From assembly GCF_029784155.1 (NCBI RefSeq), contig NC_073693.1, positions 164,964,031 to 165,028,030 of the forward strand: DNA of 64,000 bases, in the 5' to 3' direction. The notes beneath the pieces were generated by a model. It made no database searches. It was not told the origin of the DNA and saw nothing but the letters and a program-made list of their open reading frames with translations. The position numbers and the translations under genes are program-made. Origin of the DNA: Uranotaenia lowii. Lineage: Eukaryota; Arthropoda; Insecta; Diptera; Culicidae. Shown in pieces: positions 12,928 to 22,948 of this stretch (position 1 is the stretch's first letter; each line of letters opens with the position of its first letter).

Positions 12928-14402
12928 GGAGTTCGTCCTCTGCCTCCGTCGATAGCAGATGTGTTTTCTATCTCGTTATTGTGACAAAAGGCAAATGATC
13001 GATTTATTCTTCAAGTGGTGTTAAATTACCAAAGTGCTCGCGATGAGCCCATCGCCCGGGGATTTCCCCGGTAGAACTGTTCCGGAATGGTTAGACCGAG
13101 AGAACATATGTGGCCGTTTATACTATTTAACCCTGAAAGCTAAAGACGGATACGAGCTTCCAAAAAATCCCTTCGTGATATCGCGATTTATTGCGGACCA
13201 TGTTGGGACTATCGAAGGAGGTTTTATAGAGCGCAAAAATAATTGGTACGTGTTAAAAATTAGAAACAAAGATCAAGTGAGGTTGCTCGCTAAGATAACT
13301 CAACTCAGTGGCATTCCTATTGTTGTTGGCCGTCATCCCCAACTAAACCAACGGAAGTTCGTCGTTACGTGTAGAGATGTGGACAGTATGTCGGATGAAG
13401 TACTTCTAACAGAGTTGAACCCGCAAAAAATTATAGATGTCAGGCGTATCACGAAAAAAACGACTTCAGGAATTGTAGGCACATCGACTCTTGTGCTTAC
13501 CATCAACAGCACTACTATTCCAGAGTTTATAAATTTTGGTTTTTTAAAAGTTCGCACCCGTCCGTACTATTCACAACCCCTTCTTTGTCGGCAATGTTTA
13601 AAGTACGGTCATCCCAAAATAAAATGCCAGCAGCAGACACGTACGTGTAAAAATTGCTCAAAATCACACGAAAGCGAAGAAGAAAATTGTACTTTACCTA
13701 GCTTTTGCCACAATTGCTCAGGAAAGCACGGACCCATCGATAGATGCTGCCCTTTGTGGATAGCTGAAACAGCGGCGATAAAAATCAGCACGGATCAAAA
13801 TTTACCAATAGCCACAGCCCGAAGAATGATTCAAGCAAACAACAGCAGCACGAGCTACGCGAACGTAGCTAAACAGAACGCAACACAGCCGACCGACCAA
13901 AAACGAAAAGAAATTCTACCGACGCACCATCTGAAACAACAGCAGCAGCAGCAACAACAAGAACAACAACAACACCAAGAAAACCAACAGCAGACTAGCC
14001 AACAAAAACGCACGAGATTGGAAAACATGACACCACCTCAACGACCATCAGCTGAAGCTTCAAAGCCGAATCAAAATGTGGACCTCGAATCGCCCCCCAG
14101 GAAACGAAACCCCATCGCTCAGACCCCACCTCCCGCGCCTTCAAACCGTGAAGGAGCGAGTGATGTTGAGGTATTTACTGAGCCCAATTGTATTCCCCCA
14201 AGAGGAACTCGATCATCACGAAGTCGATCACGCATCGACACAAATAAGTGATCTTTTCTTCCTCCCCTTTCCCACTTCCTTTTTCCTTACTTTGTACCCT
14301 AATTTTAATTAATGTTAATTGGACTCCTCGGCACAAAAATACTTTAAGAAGTAACGGCCTTAATAAATAGTTTTACTAAATAAAAAAAAAAAAAAAAAAA
14401 AA
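12928..14402 (+). mobile_element. ORF1-only polyadenylated retroelement (half-LINE)
   Basis: The insertion is bounded by a perfect 13-bp target-site duplication, acgtttcataacc, at 12915-12927 and 14403-14415. It starts ggagttcgtcctctgcctcc, has a ~115-bp 5' leader, one ORF1 gene, a ~130-bp 3' region and a ~21-base poly(A) run. The uninterrupted target is seen in copy B. There is no endonuclease or RT frame. The insertion is thus complete at both ends but lacks ORF2, and would have to use the RT of a related autonomous element. Confidence 0.9.
13043..14251 (+). CDS. Non-LTR retrotransposon ORF1 (Gag-like nucleic-acid-binding protein)
   Basis: This 402-residue protein is of the LINE ORF1 type and would coat element RNA in a ribonucleoprotein. 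I chose the ATG at 13043; the frame is open nine bases further upstream, but only with GTG. Residues ~15-130 resemble the RNA-binding fold region of insect ORF1 proteins. Then comes TSTLVLTINSTTIPEFINFG, the stretch that precedes the knuckles in this family. Three cysteine-histidine knuckles follow at about 183-235 (CRQCLKYGHPKIKC, CKNCSKSH..., CHNCSGKHGP...). The tail holds a polyglutamine/asparagine tract (nt 13936-14010) and a basic Ser/Arg end. The frame is intact. The arrangement is that of I/Jockey-group ORF1 proteins; the exact clade is uncertain. Confidence 0.85.
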   Translation: MSPSPGDFPGRTVPEWLDRENICGRLYYLTLKAKDGYELPKNPFVISRFIADHVGTIEGGFIERKNNWYVLKIRNKDQVRLLAKITQLSGIPIVVGRHPQLNQRKFVVTCRDVDSMSDEVLLTELNPQKIIDVRRITKKTTSGIVGTSTLVLTINSTTIPEFINFGFLKVRTRPYYSQPLLCRQCLKYGHPKIKCQQQTRTCKNCSKSHESEEENCTLPSFCHNCSGKHGPIDRCCPLWIAETAAIKISTDQNLPIATARRMIQANNSSTSYANVAKQNATQPTDQKRKEILPTHHLKQQQQQQQQEQQQHQENQQQTSQQKRTRLENMTPPQRPSAEASKPNQNVDLESPPRKRNPIAQTPPPAPSNREGASDVEVFTEPNCIPPRGTRSSRSRSRIDTNK

Positions 14403-15793
14403 ACGTTTCATAACCATTGAAAAAGTAGACATTGTCTAATTCAACGTCGGAATCTAGGCTCTGATAAACTTGACTGAGATTTCTCAAAATGGTGTTAGTT
14501 GTCTTTAACGAAAACTTTAATCTGAATAGTTATCTAAAAGTGAAATCAGAATATTGATATTCTGAATACACAAACATCGAAATCTACGATGTCTTGTTTG
14601 AAATCGTATGTACTCAAGTTATGTTATTTAATGTGACAAAAATTATCTCGACAAGCCACGAAGGTTTAAATAATTTGCTTTTTTATATTTACAGTGTTTT
14701 TCGATAATCTATAACTTCCGGTCATAATGCCCTTGAATCCAATGAATGGTTCGCATACAAGTTATTTTATACACAATCAAGAGTCGTGCTTAAAATATCT
14801 TTTACTTTTACAATTTCTCTTCCGAGAAAAAATTCTAAATCCATTTTTTTACCTGAATGTTTAGCATTACATGATAGAAAGGTTTTAACAATGAAAATAG
14901 GGTTTTCAATATTACCAATCTAGATATGACTGTATGCAATCAGAAATGAACAAAATCTTTAACTTTATTTTTTTTTTTCAATTTGGATCCCGATCACTTT
15001 TAATTTATAATCCATAGTTTTAAAACAATGAATCTGCGACCTGAAATAAGAATTTCTAAATGAACCTGAATTCCGAAATATGAATTGCTAAGCAGATGGT
15101 TTATATTCGGAACTTTTAATTTTTGATATAACGTATTATTTTAAAATTTTAGTATTGAAATAAGCTTCTCAACACCCGGGTAGGGAGGATAGAAATTCGC
15201 TGCATCATTGTTCATAGCCAAACATTGAGATAGTGGTTGATGTGTTTCGTTTTCAAGGATTTGTGATGTGCATTACCAACCAAATGCATTCTTATTTTTG
15301 AAAAATCATTTATTTTGGTAGAGATTATCTCAATAGCTGGATAGAACTGTTGAAACTTTGCATTTTGGAACCGACAAAAGCTCAACGTGATATCATTTTT
15401 CTAATTTTCTAAAAGGAATGATAAAGCTTAATACAATAACCCAAAGAAAATAAAAGAATCAATTTTTGAACTGGTCATTGAAATGATCAGAAAAATTTGA
15501 TGTTCGGGCGTTTTTTTTTTCAACTAGCTCAACACTACAATGTTCCAGACATTTACACCCATTTCAAGACATTTTGACCCAATTGTTCCAGACATTTTTT
15601 GAAAATAGGTGGCAACCCTGATCACAGTACTACTTACTCCGTCCGACTGTAGCCGAGATTCGCTCGGGCCGAGTTAATTTCGAACGAACGTATTTTCCTT
15701 TTGCTTGAAGCTACTGCGGGTGGTGATTACCCCAATCACCCCCCCCTTCCCTTTTCGCCTAACCTGCACCTTCACCACACATCGCGTTACGCT

Positions 15794-15871
15794 CCGATCG
15801 TATGCTGCTGCTCGGTGCGAATAGATGGATCGTTCGATCTATTCGAACCGAGCAGCAGCGCATACGATCGG
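15794..15871. repeat. Central palindrome of the outer hAT-like element
   Basis: The arms ccgatcgtatg-ctgctgctcggt...gaatagat and their complement pair over about 33 bp with two small irregularities. The loop is about ten bases. The palindrome lies in the only host-element segment left between the two inner insertions. Confidence 0.75.
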
Positions 15872-16079
15872 GCATAGGTACGGTATGGGCATGACAGTCA
15901 CCCGTGACAGTCCTGCCCAAAACTGTCACGCCCTGCAGCCGACAGTTAGGATGAAATTATTTACGAAACAGGAGGCATGAAGGGATGAAAACCGAACTGT
16001 CGGTTGGGTTCGCTACAACTTAAAGCACAACACTTTCGGTAACGCATGCCGATTGTTCAGATAGAGCCTGGGTTCTCGC

Positions 16080-18948
16080 CAGGGTTGCCACCTATTTTCA
16101 AAAAATGTCTGGAACAATTGGGTCAAAATGTCTTGAAATGGGTGTAAATGTCTGGAACATTGTAGTGTTGAGCTAGTTGGAAAAAAAACGCCCGAACATC
16201 AAATTTTTCTGATCATTTTAATGACCAGTTCAAAAATTGATTCTTTTATTTTCTTTGGGTTATTGTATTAAGCTTTATCATTCCTTTTAGAAAATTAGAA
16301 AAATGATATCACGTTGAGCTTTTGTCGGTTCCAAAATGCAAAGTTTCAACAGTTCTATCCAGCTATTGAGATAATCTCTACCAAAATAAATGATTTTTCA
16401 AAAATAAGAATGCATTTGGTTGGTAATGCACATCACAAATCCTTGAAAACGAAACACATCAACCACTATCTCAATGTTTGGCTATGAACAATGATGCAGC
16501 GAATTTCTATCCTCCCTACCCAGGTGTTGAGAAGCTTATTTCAATACTAAAATTTTAAAATAATACGTTATATCAAAAATTAAAAGTTCCGAATATAAAC
16601 CATCTGCTTAGCAATTCATATTCCGGAATTCAGGTTCATTTAGAAATTCTTATTTCAGGTCGCAGATTCATTGTTTTAAAACTATGGATTATAAATTAAA
16701 AGTGATCGGGATCCAAATTGAAAAAAAAATAAAGTTAAAGATTTTGTTCATTTCTGATTGCATACAGTCATATCTAGATTGGTAATATTGAAAACCCTAT
16801 TTTCATTGTTAAAACCTTTCTATCATGTAATGCTAAACATTCAGGTAAAAAAATGGATTTAGAATTTTTTCTCGGAAGAGAAATTGTAAAAGTAAAAGAT
16901 ATTTTAAGCACGACTCTTGATTGTGTATAAAATAACTTGTATGCGAACCATTCATTGGATTCAAGGGCATTATGACCGGAAGTTATAGATTATCGAAAAA
17001 CACTGTAAATATAAAAAAGCAAATTATTTAAACCTTCGTGGCTTGTCGAGATAATTTTTGTCACATTAAATAACATAACTTGAGTACATACGATTTCAAA
17101 CAAGACATCGTAGATTTCGATGTTTGTGTATTCAGAATATCAATATTCTGATTTCACTTTTAGATAACTATTCAGATTAAAGTTTTCGTTAAAGACAACT
17201 AACACCATTTTGAGAAATCTCAGTCAAGTTTATCAGAGCCTAGATTCCGACGTTGAATTAGACAATTTCTACTTTTTCAATGGTTATGAAACGTCTAAAA
17301 CTGTTTTTCAATTTCTTTTGCAATTTCACAATATATACCAACAGCGCTGCTGAATGTTAACAAAAATAGTATTTGATTTGCAAAGTTTGAAGCGTTTGTG
17401 TCTGGCGTAAAATTTGATAAGTTGTGATGTATGTAGATCATCCAGTTTGGAATGTTACGTAAATACCCGCATAGGTTGATACGATACTCTAAATCCTTTC
17501 AATTATTCCTTTCTGATTACATTAATAGTAACGTTCACTGATGCGTCTTGACTAGACGTGCCGTTGCTAGAAAGGATAAAATAGTATTTCTGGAAGATAC
17601 GATTAATATTCTGAAAAACAAATTGGTAATTTTTGCAACGCACCGAAATGATAAAAAATTATTTCTGAAAGATACAATTAATGGTATTCAAAATAAGATG
17701 CGTATTTTTGCAACACGCTCCAATTTATCTGCTGTCAGGGAACACGCGGTCAGATTATTTTGAAAAAAAAAGTTCTTCGGGGAGTGTTGTTCGTGTAAAT
17801 TTTTCAAGTTCAAGCCGAGCGTAAGCGTAAAGGTAAATTAAATCAGATCAAATTTATTTTGATCTATGAAGAATTTAATGACTTTTCCTAACCGGACATT
17901 GTTCTAGGTTTGGAGGAAGAACCCTGCTACCGAAAGCAGCGGGAAACAACACCAGCAGCAGTGCGAATCTTTATCAGCCGATAGTGCAGCAGCAGCAAAA
18001 AAAAACACCGGCATCCGCATGATGTTCTCAAAAATCGAGCGGCCACTTCCTCGAGATGGTCAAATCCAAAACCGCGATCATTGCAAGCAAAAACCATGGT
18101 TATATATGCATACGGTGCTACAAACAACATCCAGAAAATGTTATCCTGAGCCTCAGTATATGATAAAAAGTATGTAAAATGTATGTGTCCAAACGATTCC
18201 AATACTATTTATTTAATCTTCCGTTTACAATCCATTACTATTAGAGTAATCTTTATAGTGTCTTGGGATAAAGATTACAGGAATGGTTATTTTATGATAC
18301 TGATTTAAGCGGGTAGGCACATTATTGTGAATTTTTAATAACTACTTGTTGTAGAATGAAGTCGACCAATAAGATGTTTATACTAGAAACAAATGTAAAT
18401 TGATTACAGAGTTTTTGTTTCTAGTAACTGATTCGAGTTGGGAAATACGCCCATTAAACAATTTTTCCTGAGTTTTTCGGATTCTGACTTAGAAATCATA
18501 TCTGTCTTTTCATTTCAGTCTCAGGTTTCAGATTGAAATAATAAATAAGCTCTGGCATATTAAAAAATTTCTTACAATTCTTACCATTTCGAAACCGCTC
18601 TTTTTCTGTCTCAAACTTGGGAAAATTTCCGAAAAACCAGTCGCTTTTCGACAACGGGACGCAAGAACGCGTGTTTTCATGCCACGGAAACACCAAGAAA
18701 AGAATCACACATGGCCGCCGGCTGGTCGCTTTGTATTTGGATATGCTTTTTCACACAGCCAGTCAGTTAAAGTAGTCAATGAAGCCAAAATAGATTAAAG
18801 TTAAAAAGAACTTTGTCAATCAAAAAATGTCTGGAATTGTCTGGAAGAAATACTAAAAATCTGGAAGTCTGGATACCAAAAAAAAAGTCTGGCCGGAGGT
18901 CAAAAAGTCTGGAAGATCCAGACAAAATCTGGAAGGTTGACATCCCTG
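16080..18948 (-). mobile_element. Inner hAT-like element, copy B (uninterrupted)
   Basis: This 2869-bp element is the reverse complement of copy A and differs from it at only a few positions. It is flanked by its own 8-bp duplication, gttctcgc (16072-16079 and 18949-18956). Different duplications prove that the two copies inserted separately rather than arising as one foldback unit. It carries the uninterrupted version of the LINE target site (near 17280-17295). It encodes no recognisable transposase. Confidence 0.85.
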
Positions 18949-19099
18949 GTTCTCGCACGTGTGCGATGTAGCCGAAGCGTTTAGATTCGTTACCGACGGT
19001 ACAGCAGCGAACCGAGTGGTAAGGAAAACCGAAACAGTTTGTTTGGCAAGAAAAAGGCTGTCATAGCAAAGCTGTACTTTTCGGAAGCCTGAGTGTAAC

Positions 19100-21379
19100 C
19101 ATATATTTGCATCGTCCCGGGTGACGATTTTATTTGTATACTAAAAAAAAAGTTTGCCCCATGACAATGGAGAAAACGAAAACGCTATTAGGAATAACTT
19201 ATGGTCCTTGGTTCAGATGAGATAAGTATAGTTTCCTTGGTACATTTCCAAGTAAGTTGTTATAATTATTATAAAATATTTGTGATCAACAAATTCCACT
19301 CTTTAGACTACACTCGATATTTTAAACGCTTAAGCCTTGTTTTTTATATCATTTGTCCATATAAATAATGCCATAATACCATTCTTTATCTCGACTTGTT
19401 TTTTTTAAAGTTTTAATTTAAATTACCAAAACAAACCCAATCTTCAGTTCAATCGATACGCATGATGAGTTCCGATTTCACGGTCAAAGTCAGTCTTCAT
19501 TAGCCGCACAACAAAAAACCCATAGTGAACTGCAGAAGTTTTGTAATCCATTATATCATATCACGGCAGTAAGGCGCACCACATAACATAACCTCAATCG
19601 TTCCCCTTGGTTAAAAGTTATCAATGAATGTGGTGGATGGACCCCTGTTGTAGGCCGGCACAATGAAACGCACATATAAACCTACTTTCATCAGACCGTG
19701 TCGAACTTGAAGTGAGAGTGACAGCGCACATGATAAGCCGGCCTAGCATAACATCAACATAATTGCCAACATGAGTTAGGTACATTCACAACTGTGATCA
19801 CCCAGCGTTCCTCGGTCGAGTTTTCATTAGTTTTGGGGGGAACTGACAGATTAAATAACTCCGTTCTGGTCACGGTCAGATTGCAACCGGTCGGCACTGA
19901 ACATTACTTTATTTAGACTTACGCGCCGCAATGAAAACATCGGCCACACTTTGGCCACAACCACAACATGAGTCAGTGAGGCTCGATCGTGGTTTTCCAC
20001 AATCATCAAAGTCTCGGACGGACTGAAAGAAGCGATCGCCAGAATTTAATAACCAGGTACATGGAAAACCTTCATGGCTCGAGGATTTTCCATTTCGAAA
20101 GGGAAACTGTTGGAGTACCGGAAAGTAAAACGGGTTGCGCTGTAGAACGTTTTGCGGTCGGAGGTTCCTCGGAGGTGGTGGCCATTGCTTTTAAAAAGTG
20201 TTGGATGAGCTCTTCTTCAACAGGGGTAAATAGGAACCGGCGTTCCGTCTGGCTAAGCTCATGAATGATTTGGATTAAAATTAATAGCGCTGCGGTGAAA
20301 GATAAAAATCGGTTCTGGAGCGTAATTAAATCAAATTTTAATATATACATAGGTACATATACAATTAAAGAACATCTTTTGAAACCTCACCGGAATAAGT
20401 CAAAATATCTGAACCATCACAAATCAGTAGAAATAGGGATGATGAAAATCTAAAAATTAATCCATACGACTCATGTTTACGGTCTAATGCGTTGCAGTGT
20501 ATACACTAAACAAAATTGGTAGAACTCTTATAAAATTGATATGACTTCGTTTAGTTTCCTAGTGATGTCTGATCTAATGCAAAACATGATTTAAACATTA
20601 AACTAGTTACCCCCAATTCAGGTATGTCGATATCTTCTATTATTCAGATACTACCTTATGCTAAATGAACAATATCAGCTGCTCTTTAAATGGTGCGACT
20701 GCTTTTTCAGCGTTTGAATCATGAACAAATATTATACCGTTGACTTGGAGAAAGTCTTTCACCGAAACCAAAAACACTTCCGGCATACCGCAAGAGCCGG
20801 AAAATGTTAGTCTATGCAACTTCAAACTTCAATAAATAAACCCAACGAATTGCCTCTGAAATCACTAATTTCGTAATTTGAATTGCGCATGGGATGTGGT
20901 AAGGATGGCAGCTGCAAAACAATAAAACATGCGCATTGCATAAGATACGCAAAATAGATATAAATCAAAACAAGAAAAAAAAACAGCAACATCACACAGG
21001 TGAACGCCGATAGGAGAGCACGGCTCTTTGTCGGAGTTAGTCCCATGTACGATACCTAGTTTGTATGTGATGTGCATATCATCATACTACTCGGAAATTT
21101 GCAATTCGATCCGTTCCAAAAAGTGAACGTTTTGTTTTCACGCGAAGAAAAAAATATCTGCCTATTTACTAGCGTCGTCGTTGAGAAAGAAAAAATATAC
21201 TTTTGATAGTGATGAAAATCAGATTTGCATTTCCCAATTTTTGAACGAATTAATGCAAAAGCGACCTTTTGAAAACTAGCTTCAGTTTTAATTATAACTT
21301 AATATTTCCTGAATTAGTTGATAACGTTCAGTCATAAAGCATAGCTCATCTTAAATCTAGAAGCACTGTATATTATACC
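19100..21379. other. Noncoding, nothing recognised
   Basis: Sequence of mixed composition. Frames of 60-92 codons occur around 19989-20350 and 20822-21077 on both strands, but none resembles a known protein and they overlap each other. No transposon termini were found. A diverged host exon cannot be excluded. Confidence 0.35.
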
Positions 21380-21460
21380 ACAGTGCCCCTAGTGGTCGGA
21401 TCTGAAATGTTTATTGTTTACAGTACAGTCAAAAGTTTATAAAAAAAGTGTTATAGAAAC

Positions 21461-22948
21461 ATGCCGTGCCATATCGCCACATGTAATATCGTTGATAGCG
21501 TCCACCTTTGGACGTGTACTGGACCATGCCACCGAAGGTACCATGCTGCCTGTATTGGAGTGCAGCGGAATTGTGAAGAATCGATTAGGCGGTTCATGCT
21601 CCCGGTGTGCCATGACTGCCAACTTTCAATGAACGAGCAGATTGACCATACAAAAATGATGACCCAGCAAACACAAATATTGGAGCAGCTCAAATTGCAA
21701 AATACGGCACATGAGAAGTTGAGCTCTAATGTTTCAAAATTGTCATATATTGAAACTTTGTTTGAGGGTATCGATACACTCTCGAATCAAATAAGTATCC
21801 AAAAGAATGAACTCTCCTCATTGATAAAAGCGGCCATGCGACCATCTCCGTCAGCAGATAATTTATTTGACACGCTCTCATCGTCTATGAAAGAGCAATA
21901 CGTGCCAACTTTCGACGCACATAAAAAGAAGATGGCGCAAACCTTCGAAATGCTGGAAGAAATGATCTCAGGCCATCAAAATTGCCTTATGTCCATGGTG
22001 GAGGAGCAGCACAAAAATTGCTTCTCCAATTTAGAACAGGAGCTTACTCCTTCGCTCCAGTCCATTGCCTTGGAACTTAATGCACTAAGGGCAACCGTCC
22101 AAAACCCATCGAGTAACGTGGACCTGATTGATGAACTACGGTCGATTCACGACGCAGTTGCAGCAAAACCAGTCACCCCTTTGCTTGAACCAAGAACGTG
22201 TTTGGCCGAGGAATTGAATCAACAAATAAGTCAAAAAATTGTCTCAGGTTGGCGCCTTCTGGGTACCAGAAAAGTATGGAAAGCCGATTGGACGGAATAC
22301 GACAATCGACAGTTGCGCCGCAAGAAGCAGCAACTAAAAGCCGATAGAGCAAAAAAAAGACGGCAACGCAAGGCGCGTAATATTAACAACAATAATATGA
22401 ACCCCCACATCAATAGCCGTTCTACCCACAACATGAATTATTCACTACCGCCTGATCGAGAGCTTCTTGCGGCGGCCAAAAACCTTTTTTCGCGTCCGCC
22501 AGCCAGCCCCAGTAAACGCAGAAGCAAACGAGGTATCCAATTTATAAGGGGTGAAACTTTAAACCCTCCAAAGGACAACGTTCGAGGAACACCAAGCCCC
22601 GTGCCGTCACCGCGCCGTAATAGACGTCCGATAATTACTGCACCCACCGTCCCACCAAATTTGCCAACGAATTCTTCGCCTGAAGTATCACCGCGCCGTA
22701 AAAGACGTCCGAGAATTACTGTACCTGCCGTCCCATCAAATTTGCCAACGAATCATAACGGAAACATGACGCCTTCAGTGCCACCTGTCTCCCCACAAGC
22801 GACGTTTGCCTATCCGTTTCCCAACCCGTACGTCACACCGTTTGCTGCCCCATGCTGCCATCGCGCTCCAACGGCTCCCACGGCGTTTGATTACCCGGTA
22901 ATGTATGGGCAATATAATTTTCTGCCCCAACGACGCGTGCCAATGTAG
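21461..22948 (+). CDS. LINE ORF1 with PHD-type zinc finger
   Basis: A 495-residue ORF1 protein, expected to bind element RNA. It opens with a Cys4-His-Cys3-like finger at about residues 3-54 (CHIATCN...WTCTGPCHRRYHAAC...CHDCQ), a PHD-type arrangement known from ORF1 proteins of the CR1/L2 group. Residues ~60-260 are mostly helical, Gln/Glu/Leu-rich and probably coiled coil. A strongly basic block (RRKKQQLKADRAKKRRQRKA) lies near 285-305. The C-terminal third is proline-rich and contains two copies of a SPRR-x-RRPxIT-P-VP-NLPTN unit, a recent internal duplication (nt about 22605-22670 and 22687-22752). The ATG at 21461 is the first after a short leader. Stop TAG is at 22946-22948. Confidence 0.85.
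   Translation: MPCHIATCNIVDSVHLWTCTGPCHRRYHAACIGVQRNCEESIRRFMLPVCHDCQLSMNEQIDHTKMMTQQTQILEQLKLQNTAHEKLSSNVSKLSYIETLFEGIDTLSNQISIQKNELSSLIKAAMRPSPSADNLFDTLSSSMKEQYVPTFDAHKKKMAQTFEMLEEMISGHQNCLMSMVEEQHKNCFSNLEQELTPSLQSIALELNALRATVQNPSSNVDLIDELRSIHDAVAAKPVTPLLEPRTCLAEELNQQISQKIVSGWRLLGTRKVWKADWTEYDNRQLRRKKQQLKADRAKKRRQRKARNINNNNMNPHINSRSTHNMNYSLPPDRELLAAAKNLFSRPPASPSKRRSKRGIQFIRGETLNPPKDNVRGTPSPVPSPRRNRRPIITAPTVPPNLPTNSSPEVSPRRKRRPRITVPAVPSNLPTNHNGNMTPSVPPVSPQATFAYPFPNPYVTPFAAPCCHRAPTAPTAFDYPVMYGQYNFLPQRRVPM

Larger units (their letters stand above)
11261..15620 (+). mobile_element. Inner hAT-like element, copy A (interrupted)
   Basis: The termini are cagggatgtcaacc and ggtggcaaccctg (imperfect inverted repeats). 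The flanking 8-bp duplication is atcacagt at 11253-11260 and 15621-15628. Excluding the LINE insertion and its duplication it measures about 2872 bp. Both ends carry clusters of ccagac/gtctgg; ttccagacattttttg occurs near both ends. Open frames of 70-91 codons are present in both copies, but none resembles a transposase. It is inferred to be a non-autonomous hAT-like element. Confidence 0.85.
11016..19091. mobile_element. Outer hAT-like element carrying nested insertions
   Basis: Perfect 18-bp terminal inverted repeats are present: CAGGCTTCCGAAAAGTAC at 11016-11033 and its complement at 19074-19091. Both are flanked by the identical 8-bp sequence agtgtaac (11008-11015 and 19092-19099). An 8-bp duplication with CAGG-type termini fits the hAT superfamily; P-type elements also make 8-bp duplications. 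Without the two internal insertions the element is about 831 bp and encodes nothing, so it is non-autonomous. Its own sequence is 11016-11260, 15629-16079 and 18957-19091. Confidence 0.85.

Noticed and set aside
11261..18948. A single giant foldback or palindromic transposon
   Set aside because: The two arms have their own terminal repeats and different 8-bp target-site duplications, so they are two elements.
20072..20350. Host exon on the minus strand (92 codons)
   Set aside because: No recognisable domain or start context, and an overlapping plus-strand frame is equally long; kept only as unidentified sequence.
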